A DNA stretch of 64,000 nucleotides from Bradyrhizobium sp. SZCCHNS1050 (GTDB taxonomy: Bacteria > Pseudomonadota > Alphaproteobacteria > Rhizobiales > Xanthobacteraceae), in assembly GCF_032484785.1 (NCBI RefSeq), contig NZ_JAUETR010000001.1:992001-1056000 (forward strand), given 5' to 3'. Of this stretch, positions 49,525-57,974 are shown one piece after another. The translations under genes were made by a program, and so were the position numbers. The notes beneath the pieces were generated by a model. That model saw only the letters and a list, made by a program, of their open reading frames with translations. It was not told where the DNA came from and did not search any database. Numbering within the stretch: the stretch's first letter is position 1; every line of letters starts with the position of its first letter.

Positions 49525-50912
49525 CGGACCTCGTAGCATCGCGGAAGCCGGTTGCGGCCGAGCACGCCCATGGCATCTCCTTCAACGACGCGCTTCTCGT
49601 GTGGATCCGGGTGGCCTGTCTGAGTTTCGGCGGCCCCGCCGGCCAGATCGCGGTCATGCATCGCATCCTCGTCGAGGAGAAGAACTGGATCTCGGAGAGC
49701 CGCTTCCTGCACGCCCTGAACTACTGCATGCTGCTGCCGGGACCCGAGGCGCAGCAGCTTGCGACCTATATCGGCTGGCTGCTGCACCGGACCACCGGCG
49801 GCATCGTTGCGGGCACACTTTTCATTCTGCCCGGCATTTTCGCCATCATGGGCCTCAGCTACATCTATGCGGCCTATGGCAATGTCGGCGTCGTCGAAGC
49901 CTTGTTCTTCGGCCTCAAGGCGGCCGTGCTGGCGATCGTGATCCAGGCCGTCGTCCGCGTCGGCAAGCGCGCGCTACGCAATCGGATCATGATCGGACTG
50001 GCGGCCGCAGCCTTCGTCGCGATCTTCTTCTTCCGCGCGCCGTTTCCGATCATCATCATTGCTGCCGGAGTCATCGGCTTCGTCGCTGCCCGCCTCGGCC
50101 GGCCGGAATTCGCAGCCCTCGAACACGGCGGCAAGAACGCCGGTGCGATCGACAGCATGCTCGGCGAAGCCGTGCCGGATCACGTCCGTCCGAACGCTTC
50201 GCGCGCGCTGCGCGTGGCGGCCGTCTGGCTCGCGATCTGGCTCGCCCCCGTCTTCGCACTGCTGATCCTGCTCGGGCCGAACGACGTCTTCGGTCAGATC
50301 GCTATCTTCTTCAGCAAGATGGCGATGGTGACGTTCGGCGGCGCCTACGCCGTGCTCGCCTACGTCGCGCAACAGGCCGCGGAGTACTATCACTGGGTTG
50401 CTCCGCGCGAGATGCTCGACGGCCTCGGCATGGCGGAGACGACTCCCGGTCCCCTGATCATGGTCGTCCAGTTCGTGGGCTTCATGGCCGCGTTCCGCGG
50501 GGCGAGCGGGCTGTCTCCCATGCTCGCAGGCACGCTGGGCGGACTGCTGGCGACGTGGGTGACGTTCGCGCCCTGCTTTCTCTGGATCTTCGTCGGCGCG
50601 CCCTACATCGAGGCGTTGCGGGGAAACAAGGCGCTCGGCGGCGCGCTCTCGGCCATCACCGCCGCCGTCGTCGGCGTGATTCTCAATCTCTCGATCTGGT
50701 TCGCGCTGCACACCCTCTTCCGCGAGACCTTTCCGATCCAGGGATTCGGACTGTCATTCGACGCGCCCCGGCCGATGAGCATCGACCTGCCGGCCGTTGT
50801 CCTGTCGGTTGCGGCCGCCACGGCCATTTTCCGCTTCAACCTGGGAATGCTCGTCGTGCTCGCCGCCTCGTGCATCGCGGGCATGCTGATGCGCGTTGCA
50901 GGCGTCATCTGA
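49521..50912 (+). CDS. chrA: Chromate transporter ChrA (long, two-domain form)
   Basis: Chromate efflux protein, 463 residues with about ten to twelve hydrophobic segments. Both CHR halves are present: RVACLSFGGPAGQIAVMHRILVEEKNW with LNYCMLLPGPEAQQLATYIGW (about 28-88), and in the second half KMAMVTFGGAYAVLAYVAQQA with METTPGPLIMVVQFVGF. FGGP and PGPE/TPGP are the family signatures. It overlaps the chrB-like gene by 4 bp. Couples chromate extrusion to the membrane potential in characterised homologues. Confidence 0.96.
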   Translation: MTDLVASRKPVAAEHAHGISFNDALLVWIRVACLSFGGPAGQIAVMHRILVEEKNWISESRFLHALNYCMLLPGPEAQQLATYIGWLLHRTTGGIVAGTLFILPGIFAIMGLSYIYAAYGNVGVVEALFFGLKAAVLAIVIQAVVRVGKRALRNRIMIGLAAAAFVAIFFFRAPFPIIIIAAGVIGFVAARLGRPEFAALEHGGKNAGAIDSMLGEAVPDHVRPNASRALRVAAVWLAIWLAPVFALLILLGPNDVFGQIAIFFSKMAMVTFGGAYAVLAYVAQQAAEYYHWVAPREMLDGLGMAETTPGPLIMVVQFVGFMAAFRGASGLSPMLAGTLGGLLATWVTFAPCFLWIFVGAPYIEALRGNKALGGALSAITAAVVGVILNLSIWFALHTLFRETFPIQGFGLSFDAPRPMSIDLPAVVLSVAAATAIFRFNLGMLVVLAASCIAGMLMRVAGVI

Positions 50913-50963
50913 GAGCACGCTGCGACGGAACATGGGGCAGTGCCAGACCAAAAGGAGCGAACG

Positions 50964-51878
50964 ATGAGAAGCACGATCTGGAGTCTGTTGGGCCTCGGCG
51001 CCTGCCTCCTCGCACACGGCGCCGGACCGATCGTCTCGACGGCGCGCGCACAGGACATTGATTGGCAGAAGGTCGACGAGACATTGGGCCGGAAGCCGTC
51101 CGTGGCGGGAGACGTCCGCCGGTACGGCTTCCCGCGCACCGATCTCGCGGTGACCCTGGACGGCGTAACCATCAGGCCGGCGCTCGCGCTCGGCGGCTGG
51201 GTCGCGTTCAAGCCGGCGCATGGCGCCACCATGATCATGGGCGATCTCGTCCTGCTGGAATCAGAGATCAACCCGGTGATGGCGAAGATGATCGCCGGCG
51301 GGCTCGAAATCAGCGCCGTGCACAACCATCTGCTCCGCGCGAGCCCAGCAACGTCCTACATGCATGTCGTCGGTCACGGAGATCCGGTCAAACTCGCGTC
51401 CGCCATCCGCGACGCCCTCGCCGACAGCAAGACACCGTTGACGGTTGCGGCGTCGCCGACCACGCCGCCACCGGCCATCGATCTCGACACGGCACAGCTC
51501 GATCAGATCCTGGCGGTCAAAGGACAGGCCAATGGCGGAGTCTATCAGTTCAGCGTGCCGCGACGCGATCCCATCGTCGAGGGTGGACTATCCTTGTCTC
51601 CCGTCGCGGCGATGGGCGTCGCGACGGGCATCAACTTCCAGCCGACCGGCGCAGGCAAGGCCGCCGTCACCGGTGACTTCGTGCTGAGCGGGGAGGAGGT
51701 GAACCCCGTGATCCGGACGCTCCGTGCCCACGGCATCGAGGTCACGGCGCTGCATAGTCACATGCTGGACGAACACCCCCGCCTCTTCTTCATGCACTTC
51801 TGGGCGAACGATGATGCGATCAAGCTCGCCAAGGGTTTGCGGGCGGCGCTCGACAAGACGGCAAGCACCAAGAGCTAA
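50964..51878 (+). CDS. DUF1259-family secreted protein
   Basis: A 304-residue protein with a signal peptide (MRSTIWSLLGLGACLLAHGA...STARA, about 1-34). It contains two related halves, each with a copy of the DUF1259 (LppY/LpqO-like) pattern: VLLESEINPVMAKMIAGGLEISAVHNHLL and VLSGEEVNPVIRTLRAHGIEVTALHSHML. Both have E/x-x-NPV followed by A-L/V-H-x-H, suggesting metal-binding histidines. AAAAGGAGCGAACG precedes the ATG. It follows chrA by 51 bp; DUF1259 proteins are often encoded beside chromate-resistance genes, and their biochemical role is unknown. Confidence 0.88.
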   Translation: MRSTIWSLLGLGACLLAHGAGPIVSTARAQDIDWQKVDETLGRKPSVAGDVRRYGFPRTDLAVTLDGVTIRPALALGGWVAFKPAHGATMIMGDLVLLESEINPVMAKMIAGGLEISAVHNHLLRASPATSYMHVVGHGDPVKLASAIRDALADSKTPLTVAASPTTPPPAIDLDTAQLDQILAVKGQANGGVYQFSVPRRDPIVEGGLSLSPVAAMGVATGINFQPTGAGKAAVTGDFVLSGEEVNPVIRTLRAHGIEVTALHSHMLDEHPRLFFMHFWANDDAIKLAKGLRAALDKTASTKS

Positions 51879-52093
51879 GAGCAAAGAGCGAGGAAAGGCG
51901 CGGTCCGAGAGTATGCGGGCCTTGCTCTGCCGGCAGGTGCGGCAACCTTTTGGTCTGGCCCACCTGCAACGGCCGCGCATGCGTGAGACGCCGATCGGTG
52001 GCAAGGCAACGCGCTGCCGGAGTCCATGCGAGCTCTCTCGTCCGAAGATTGGGGACGGGGGCAGATCCCGTCCCTCGACCCACGCGCGATCCT

Positions 52094-52807
52094 ATGGCAA
52101 GTCTGGACGACGCCGATGTGGCGCAGCCGGATGTCGTAATGCCGTCGAAGCAGGACTGGACGCTCGCTTTCCCGCCGTTGCGGCAATTGCCGGAGGAGAT
52201 CTCCGCGCAGTTGCGCGAGGCCAGCCTCATTGTCGAGCTTCCGGAAGGCAGCCGGATCTTCGGCCCCGGCCAGGCGCCGGACTCCTTCCTGCTGCTGCTG
52301 GACGGGACCATCCGCGTGCAGCAGACGTCCGAGTCCGGCCGCGAGATCGTGCTCTACCGCGTCCAGGCAGGCGAGAGCTGCGCGCTGACCACGGCCTGCC
52401 TGATGGGTTACGAGGAATACCAGGCCGAGGGCATCGCGGAAACCCGGATCCGTGCCGTGGCGATCCCGCGCGCGCTGTTCGACCGGCTGATCGCCAGCTC
52501 GCGCGAATTCCGCCAGTTCGTCTTCACCGCGTTCAGCCGCCGTGTCACCAATCTCTTCCGCATCATCGAGGAAGTCGCGTTCGAGCGGATCGATGTGCGG
52601 CTCGCGCAGAAGCTTCTGGATCTCGCCGGGGCGAAGCAGCAGATCGCTGCGACGCATCAGGAGCTCGCCAACGAGCTCGGCAGCGCGCGCGAGGTCATCA
52701 GCCGGCAGCTCAATGAATTCGCAAGGCGCGGCTGGTTGCGAATGGCTCGCGGAATCGTCGAGATCACCGACAGACCGGCGCTCGTCCAGCTGGCCCAGCA
52801 TGGCTAG
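52094..52807 (+). CDS. Crp/Fnr-family regulator with a C-x6-C pair
   Basis: A 237-residue regulator: cyclic-nucleotide-binding-like domain (LPEGSRIFGPGQAPDSFLLLL, about 46-66) and a C-terminal winged helix (THQELANELGSAREVISRQLNEFARRGW, about 196-223). Two cysteines in GESCALTTACLMG (C-x6-C, about 98-106) sit in the sensor-domain roll and could form a redox switch. No Fnr-type N-terminal cluster is present. The start at 52094 (MASLDDADV) is uncertain; an ATG at 52139 (MPSKQDWT) is possible. Flanked by chrA/DUF1259 and the persulfide-type hydrolase, it is the likely regulator of the island. Confidence 0.88.
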   Translation: MASLDDADVAQPDVVMPSKQDWTLAFPPLRQLPEEISAQLREASLIVELPEGSRIFGPGQAPDSFLLLLDGTIRVQQTSESGREIVLYRVQAGESCALTTACLMGYEEYQAEGIAETRIRAVAIPRALFDRLIASSREFRQFVFTAFSRRVTNLFRIIEEVAFERIDVRLAQKLLDLAGAKQQIAATHQELANELGSAREVISRQLNEFARRGWLRMARGIVEITDRPALVQLAQHG

Positions 52808-52895
52808 GAACCGGCGTCTCTTGGTGACTTAGTTACATACCCGCGCAATGTCCCGCTCTATCGTCTGCATCATCGCAAGCCAAAGGGAGCGCGAC

Positions 52896-53099
52896 ATGAC
52901 ACAGAACATTGGCAAGATCGACCGGCTGCTCAGGATCATCGTCGGACTCGCCATCCTCAGTCTCACGGTCGTAGGGCCGCACACCTTGTGGGGCCTTCTG
53001 GGCCTGATCCCGCTCGGCACCGCACTGATCGGCTGGTGCCCGCCCTACGCGATGCTCGGCATCAATACCTGCGGAACGAAGTCCAATCCGACGTCTTAG
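52896..53099 (+). CDS. Small DUF2892 (YgaP-like) membrane protein
   Basis: A 67-residue inner-membrane protein. MTQNIGKIDRLLRIIVGLAIL and GLLGLIPLGTALIGWCPPYAMLGINTCG give the DUF2892 pattern: an N-terminal Asn/Arg-rich amphipathic start, two hydrophobic helices (about 14-30 and 33-48) and a W-C-P-P/C pair. In E. coli YgaP this module is fused to a rhodanese. The start at 52896 has AAAGGGAG. It lies between the Crp/Fnr gene and the hydrolase, so a role in sulfur or thiol handling is inferred. Confidence 0.88.
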   Translation: MTQNIGKIDRLLRIIVGLAILSLTVVGPHTLWGLLGLIPLGTALIGWCPPYAMLGINTCGTKSNPTS

Positions 53100-53169
53100 A
53101 CCGTTCTGGACGACAAAACGGGGCGTGGGCGGCGATGCCGCCCCAGAGCCAAATCGTGGAGCAGCAGCC

Positions 53170-54057
53170 ATGTCCTATCCAATCGATCTCGGCGTGCAGC
53201 CGAAGGTGGCCGGATTCTTCGATCCTGACACCAGCACGATCAGCTACGTGGTGAAGGACCCGTCATCGCCGTCCTGCGCGATCGTCGATCCCGTCCTCGA
53301 CATCGACTACGCGGCCGGCCGCATCAGCACCCGTTCCGCCGACATGCTGATCGACTACGTGAAGATCAACGGCCTCAGGCCAGAGTGGCTGATCGAAACG
53401 CATGCGCATGCGGATCATCTCTCCGCTGCGCCCTACATCCAGGACAAGCTCGGCGGCAAGATCGGCATCGGCGAACATATCCTGACCGTGCAGGAGACCT
53501 TCGGCAAGGTCTTCAACGAGGGCACGGAGTTTCGCCGCGACGGCAGCCAGTTCGACCGGCTGTTCAAGGATGGCGACACCTATCAGGTTGGACAGATGAC
53601 GGCCTTCGTGATGCACACGCCCGGCCATACGCCGGCCTGTGCCACACATGTGATGGGCGATGCCGCTTTCGTCGGCGACACCCTGTTCATGCCCGACGGG
53701 GGAACGGCGCGGGCCGACTTTCCAGGCGGCAATGCGCGCACGCTGTTTCGCTCGATCCGGAAGATCCTTGAAACGCTGCCGCGCGAGACCCGGCTGTTCA
53801 TGTGTCATGACTATGCCCCCAACGACCGCGCGGTGCGCTGGGAAACGACCGTCGGCGAGGAGCGGCTCCACAACATCCACGCGCGAGACGGGATGACCGA
53901 GAACGAGTTCGTCGCGCTCCGCGAGGCGCGCGACAAGACGCTCGGCATGCCGCGCCTGATCATTCCATCACTTCAGGTCAACATCCGCGCCGGACATCTG
54001 CCTCCCGCGGACGCGACGGGAAAGACATTCCTGAAGGTACCGATCAACGTACTTTGA
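53170..54057 (+). CDS. Metallo-beta-lactamase-fold hydrolase, persulfide-dioxygenase/Blh-like
   Basis: A 295-residue cytoplasmic metalloenzyme. Metal motif IETHAHADHLSAAPYI (H-x-H-x-D-H, about 76-91), then HTPGHTPACATHVMGDAAFVGDTLF (about 148-172) with PDGGTARADFPGG and MCHDY for the remaining ligands. The GTARADFPGG and GDTLFMPDGGTAR segments resemble ETHE1/Blh-type persulfide dioxygenases rather than glyoxalase II. The ATG at 53170 follows GGAGCAGCAGCC. It probably detoxifies glutathione persulfide to sulfite, fitting the rhodanese and thiol genes of this island. Confidence 0.85.
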   Translation: MSYPIDLGVQPKVAGFFDPDTSTISYVVKDPSSPSCAIVDPVLDIDYAAGRISTRSADMLIDYVKINGLRPEWLIETHAHADHLSAAPYIQDKLGGKIGIGEHILTVQETFGKVFNEGTEFRRDGSQFDRLFKDGDTYQVGQMTAFVMHTPGHTPACATHVMGDAAFVGDTLFMPDGGTARADFPGGNARTLFRSIRKILETLPRETRLFMCHDYAPNDRAVRWETTVGEERLHNIHARDGMTENEFVALREARDKTLGMPRLIIPSLQVNIRAGHLPPADATGKTFLKVPINVL

Positions 54058-54199
54058 GAACCACTCGCTTTGCTCACGCGATGCCGGCTTGGCCGCGAGT
54101 TCGCGGTGTCACGAAGATGTCAGTTGCCAAGAGCGGCCGGTCTGCGCGACCAGTCCAAGCTGGAGAAGTTGATCCAAGATGAGGCGTGCTGATTTCGAG

Positions 54200-54550
54200 A
54201 TGCCAGCGATGACACGCCGCCTGATAGCGGCGCTGATCGTGCTCGTCTTGAGTCTGGCGCCTCTGCTCGGAACGTTCGAGGTTGCAACGGCAGACGCCGG
54301 CGCCGGTGCGCACCAATGGTCCCGAACGACCACGAGCGCGCCCAAGCCCTGCAGGAAGGCCGTCGTCCCGGGCATGATCAACACGTGTCCGTTTGCCGCG
54401 GCTGGTCTGACCGCCGTCCCGGCGAGCGACAGTGCGGCGGCACAGCCGGTTGCCGCCTCCCGGACGCTGTCCTGGCGCCCCTATGACGAGGCGCTGACAA
54501 CGCAATGCGACGCGTCCTCGCCCTACCGTCCCCCCTGTCGCCACGCCTGA
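54200..54550 (+). CDS. Small secreted protein of unknown function
   Basis: About 116 residues with a clear signal peptide (MPAMTRRLIAALIVLVLSLAP..., cleavage near VATADA, about 32). The mature part is Pro/Thr/Ala-rich with Cys pairs (KPCRKAVVPGMINTCPF about 50-65, TTQCDASS and PPCRHA at the end). No domain is recognised. Starts at 54200 and 54209 are both possible. Small secreted proteins of this kind commonly precede ScsB/DsbD-like genes, so a periplasmic redox or metal role is possible. Confidence 0.6.
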   Translation: MPAMTRRLIAALIVLVLSLAPLLGTFEVATADAGAGAHQWSRTTTSAPKPCRKAVVPGMINTCPFAAAGLTAVPASDSAAAQPVAASRTLSWRPYDEALTTQCDASSPYRPPCRHA

Positions 54551-54727
54551 TCCTTCCGTCGTCATCGGCTTACGGGCCGCGTAACGTCGTGACTTGAGCG
54601 GACGAATATCCACCATCGATCGTGCGTCGTGCAGGTCGGCTTAAGGTGCCCATTGCCAGGCGCGCCTTGCGCCGGGTCGCGCAGTGCAACTGCCACGCAA
54701 TGCACGATCAGCGCGCGGGAGATCATC

Positions 54728-56842
54728 ATGTCCATCCGTCATCTTGGCCGGCTCGCATGGCTGCTCGGCCTGCTCCATCTTGCGGCGACGACCGCTGTCG
54801 CGGGCGAGTTGCGCCCGCAGGCGAACGTCGACACGCGCCTGCTGGTCGGCGACGTCACGCGAGCAGACGGCGGCCCGGCCGCGGCATGGGCCGGACTGGA
54901 TGTCAGGCTGGATGCAGGCTGGCACACCTATTGGCGCTCACCCGGCGATGCCGGCGCGCCACCCGAATTCGACTGGACCGGCTCACACAACGTCGCCGAT
55001 GTCACCGTCGAATGGCCGGTGCCGAGCCGCTTCAGCGAGCAGGATATCGACACGTTCGGCTACGCCGAGCACGTGCTGTTTCCGTTGCGCGTGCGGCTCG
55101 AGGATGGAGCGGCGCCCGCACATCTCACGCTGAAAACGGTGCTGTTCGTCTGCTCGGTCATCTGCACCCAGCAGGAGGCCCATCTCGAGGCCGACATCCC
55201 CGCCGTCTCGCACCGGCCGAACGATCAGGCGCTGATCGACGAATGGCGGCAGAGCGTCCCCCGCGCGAGTTCGCCCGGGCTCTCCATCACGGCGTTGCGC
55301 ATCGATCGGCAACCAAAGCCGCATCTGCAGCTCGAGGCGCATGCGACGCCGCCGCTGCACGCGCCCGACGTCTTCCTTGATGGGAACGATGCCGTGTCCG
55401 GCGGCCGTCCCCGGGTGAGCCCGATGTCGGACGGCGGCGTACGGATCACCGTGCCGGTGCAAGGCCTCGATCAGGCCGGTCCGGGACAACGCCTGCGGGT
55501 CACCCTGGTCGATGGCGACCGATCGATCGAGGCCATGCTTCCGGTGGATGCCGATCAAGCCGCTCGGGCTTCTGCGGGCAAAGAAGCCACACCGGCACCG
55601 CTTCCTTCGGCGGCATCGATCTGGGCCATGCTCGGCGCGGCCCTGCTCGGCGGCTTCATCCTCAACTTCATGCCCTGCGTGTTTCCGGTGTTGTCGCTGA
55701 AGCTCGTTTCGCTGGTCGATCACGATCCCGCACACGCGCCCTCGCCGCGCCGGGCATTCCTGGCGACGGCGGCCGGCATCGTCGCCTCGTTCGTGACACT
55801 TGCCACCGTCCTCTCCGCACTCAAGGCCGCGGGCGCCGAGGTCGGCTGGGGCCTGCAGTTTCAGCAGCCCGCTTTCCTCATCGCGATGATCATCGTGCTC
55901 GCGGCATTCGGTGCCAACCTGCTCGGCCTGTTCGAGATCAGCCTGCCGTGGTGGATCGCCGGCCGCCTTGGCAACGCCGCGAGCCACAGGACGATGGCAG
56001 GTCATGCCATCAACGGCTTCGTCATGACGCTGCTGGCCACGCCGTGCTCCGCGCCGTTCGTCGGGACCGCCGTCGCTTTTGCGCTGTCGCAGGCCGCACC
56101 GCAAATCCTGCTGGTGTTCACCACGCTCGGGCTCGGCATGGCTGCGCCATATCTGTCTCTGGCCGCGGCGCCACGCCTTGCCGCACTATTCCCGCGGCCC
56201 GGCCGCTGGATGCTGAAGCTGCGCGTGCTTGCAGCGCTCGCGATGGCGGCGACCGCGCTATGGCTGCTGATCGTGCTCGCCGACATCAGTGGCCCCTCGA
56301 CTGCGGCCGTCCTCGCCGCTGCGCTGCTCGTCCCCGCTCTGATCATGGCGTCGCTCCGTTTCCCGTTGCGGCGAACGATCGCCGGAGCCGGCCTCGCCGG
56401 CACGATCGGACTGGCGCTGATCGCCGCCACCTCCGTCAAGCAGCCGGACGGCGCAAGCCGGCCGGCCGGAATCGCCTGGCAACCGCTGGTGCCCGCCGAG
56501 ATCACGGCGCATGTGCGGGCCGGTCACACGGTCTTCGTCGACATCGGCGCCAGCTGGTGCGTCACCTGCAAGGTCAACGAGAAGCTCGTGCTCGACAGCA
56601 CGGCCGTGCGCAGCCGACTCGCGTCGGGTGTCGTTGCCGTCAAGGCGGACTGGACTTCACCCAGCGACGCGATCGCGACCTATCTCCGATCCTTTGGCCG
56701 CTATGGCCTGCCGTTCAACATCGTGTTCGGCCCCGGAGCTCCCACCGGCATCCTGCTCCCCGAACTGCTGACGCCGCAGATCGTGCTGGACGCCATCGAC
56801 ACCGCATCGACCATCCCTCATCAGGAGAACGACAAGTCATGA
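54728..56842 (+). CDS. ScsB/DsbD-like thiol:disulfide interchange protein
   Basis: A 704-residue membrane reductase. A signal peptide (MSIRHLGRLAWLLGLLHLAA, about 1-25) leads to an N-terminal ScsB/DsbC-like periplasmic domain (about 30-280, with FVCSVICTQQEA near residue 140). The CcdA/DsbD-type membrane core of about eight segments begins LGAALLGGFILNFMPCVFPVLSLK (about 310; conserved N-F-M-P-C-V-F-P-V-L-S) with the partner Cys in MTLLATPCSAPFVG. The C-terminal thioredoxin domain has FVDIGASWCVTCKVNEKL (CVTC about 613). It carries electrons from cytoplasmic thioredoxin to periplasmic partners such as the DsbA-like protein encoded next. Overlaps it by 4 bp. Confidence 0.92.
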   Translation: MSIRHLGRLAWLLGLLHLAATTAVAGELRPQANVDTRLLVGDVTRADGGPAAAWAGLDVRLDAGWHTYWRSPGDAGAPPEFDWTGSHNVADVTVEWPVPSRFSEQDIDTFGYAEHVLFPLRVRLEDGAAPAHLTLKTVLFVCSVICTQQEAHLEADIPAVSHRPNDQALIDEWRQSVPRASSPGLSITALRIDRQPKPHLQLEAHATPPLHAPDVFLDGNDAVSGGRPRVSPMSDGGVRITVPVQGLDQAGPGQRLRVTLVDGDRSIEAMLPVDADQAARASAGKEATPAPLPSAASIWAMLGAALLGGFILNFMPCVFPVLSLKLVSLVDHDPAHAPSPRRAFLATAAGIVASFVTLATVLSALKAAGAEVGWGLQFQQPAFLIAMIIVLAAFGANLLGLFEISLPWWIAGRLGNAASHRTMAGHAINGFVMTLLATPCSAPFVGTAVAFALSQAAPQILLVFTTLGLGMAAPYLSLAAAPRLAALFPRPGRWMLKLRVLAALAMAATALWLLIVLADISGPSTAAVLAAALLVPALIMASLRFPLRRTIAGAGLAGTIGLALIAATSVKQPDGASRPAGIAWQPLVPAEITAHVRAGHTVFVDIGASWCVTCKVNEKLVLDSTAVRSRLASGVVAVKADWTSPSDAIATYLRSFGRYGLPFNIVFGPGAPTGILLPELLTPQIVLDAIDTASTIPHQENDKS

Positions 56843-57477
56843 CCACGAAAACCTTTGCCGCATCGATCGCCATGCTGCTGCTGTTGACTGCGGCCATCCT
56901 GCCGATCCAGGCTCGCGCCGAGGACGACGACACCGACATTCTGAGCGAAGCGCGCATCCTGCACGATCCCGCCATCCCTGCCGTCGGAAACGCCGAGGGC
57001 GACATCACGATCGTCGAGTATTTCGACTATCAATGCCCCTATTGCCGCAAGATCAGCCCGGAGCTCGCCAAGGTGGTTCGCGACGACGGTCACGTCCGTC
57101 TCGTCTTCAAGGATTGGCCGATCTTCGGCGGCGCCTCGATCTACGCGGCACGCCTCACCCTGGCGGCGAGATATCAGGACAAGTTCGCCGAGGCCCATGA
57201 GGCGCTGATCTCGCTCAATGAGAAGCTGTCCGAGGCCAAGGTCGATGCGGCGCTCAGCGGTGCCGGAATCGACCTCGCCCGCGCCAAGGCCGACCTCGCG
57301 GCCAAGCACGCCGACATCGACGCCGTGCTCGCGCGCAATCACGAGCAGGCCACGGGCCTCGGCTTCCGCGGCACGCCGGCCTTCATCATCGGCCATTTCC
57401 GCATCCCCGGCGTCCCCAATGCACAGGCTTTCAAGCAGGCCATTGCGGATGCCCGCGCTGCTGCATCCGCCAAGTGA
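56839..57477 (+). CDS. DsbA-family periplasmic thioredoxin (ScsC-like)
   Basis: A 212-residue periplasmic oxidoreductase. Signal peptide MTTKTFAASIAMLLLLTAAI ending near ARA (about 27). The redox motif IVEYFDYQCPYCRKISPEL (C-P-Y-C about 65-68) and the cis-Pro in GFRGTPAFIIG (about 175-186) are visible. Overlaps the ScsB-like gene stop (ATGA), a coupling seen for ScsB/ScsC pairs in copper and thiol-stress operons. Likely a reductase or isomerase kept reduced by the ScsB-like protein. Confidence 0.93.
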   Translation: MTTKTFAASIAMLLLLTAAILPIQARAEDDDTDILSEARILHDPAIPAVGNAEGDITIVEYFDYQCPYCRKISPELAKVVRDDGHVRLVFKDWPIFGGASIYAARLTLAARYQDKFAEAHEALISLNEKLSEAKVDAALSGAGIDLARAKADLAAKHADIDAVLARNHEQATGLGFRGTPAFIIGHFRIPGVPNAQAFKQAIADARAAASAK

Positions 57478-57974
57478 GCAGGCACCTGACGCTCGCCATG
57501 GACAGCCGCAGCGCCGCGCCCGCAACGTGCGGCTCAGTAGCTGGCCACAACGGAGAAGGAGATCTCGTTCCGGACGTTTGGGACAGCGGAGCTTCCTGAT
57601 TCACTTCCGCGATAGGATAGAGTGAGGTCGTGATGCGGTTGGCCGGCACGGTCAGGCCGATCTCGGCATTGGCGAGGTGGCAGCCGGGGTCGTCGGCCGC
57701 GGCATGGCCGGCGATGCGCGGCGCACGCCGCGGGCGTATTGCATTGCAGATGTCAACATGTGCGCGGGCACCACGGCGGCCGGCGACTCGGGATTGCATC
57801 ATCGCTTCGCTCCGCGCATGACGGCCGCGGCAGGCAGTGGCCCCGCCTGATGCGAACCGCCGAGCTGGGCGCGTCTGCCAAGCCGCGGCCGATGATCCCG
57901 CCAACATTCCCACGGCACCCAATCGATGCTACCAAGCCCGCACAATCCGCCGTATCCATGCCGAGGACGCATCG
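57478..57974. other. Gene-free stretch between the DsbA-like gene and LysR, with possible gene remnants
   Basis: About 500 bp. On the minus strand a frame ending at TGA 57534-57536 reads RNEISFSVVASY, like an outer-membrane-protein C-terminus with a terminal aromatic. An overlapping minus frame (ANAEIGLTVPANRITTSLYP) continues upstream in a different phase, so a short frameshifted remnant is conceivable. No start, ribosome site or domain supports a real gene. The region also contains the LysR promoter. Confidence 0.4.

Noticed and set aside
57534..57720. Minus-strand frame ending RNEISFSVVASY as a real outer-membrane protein gene
   Set aside because: The frame is broken by a stop about 75 codons upstream and continues only in another phase, so at most a remnant.
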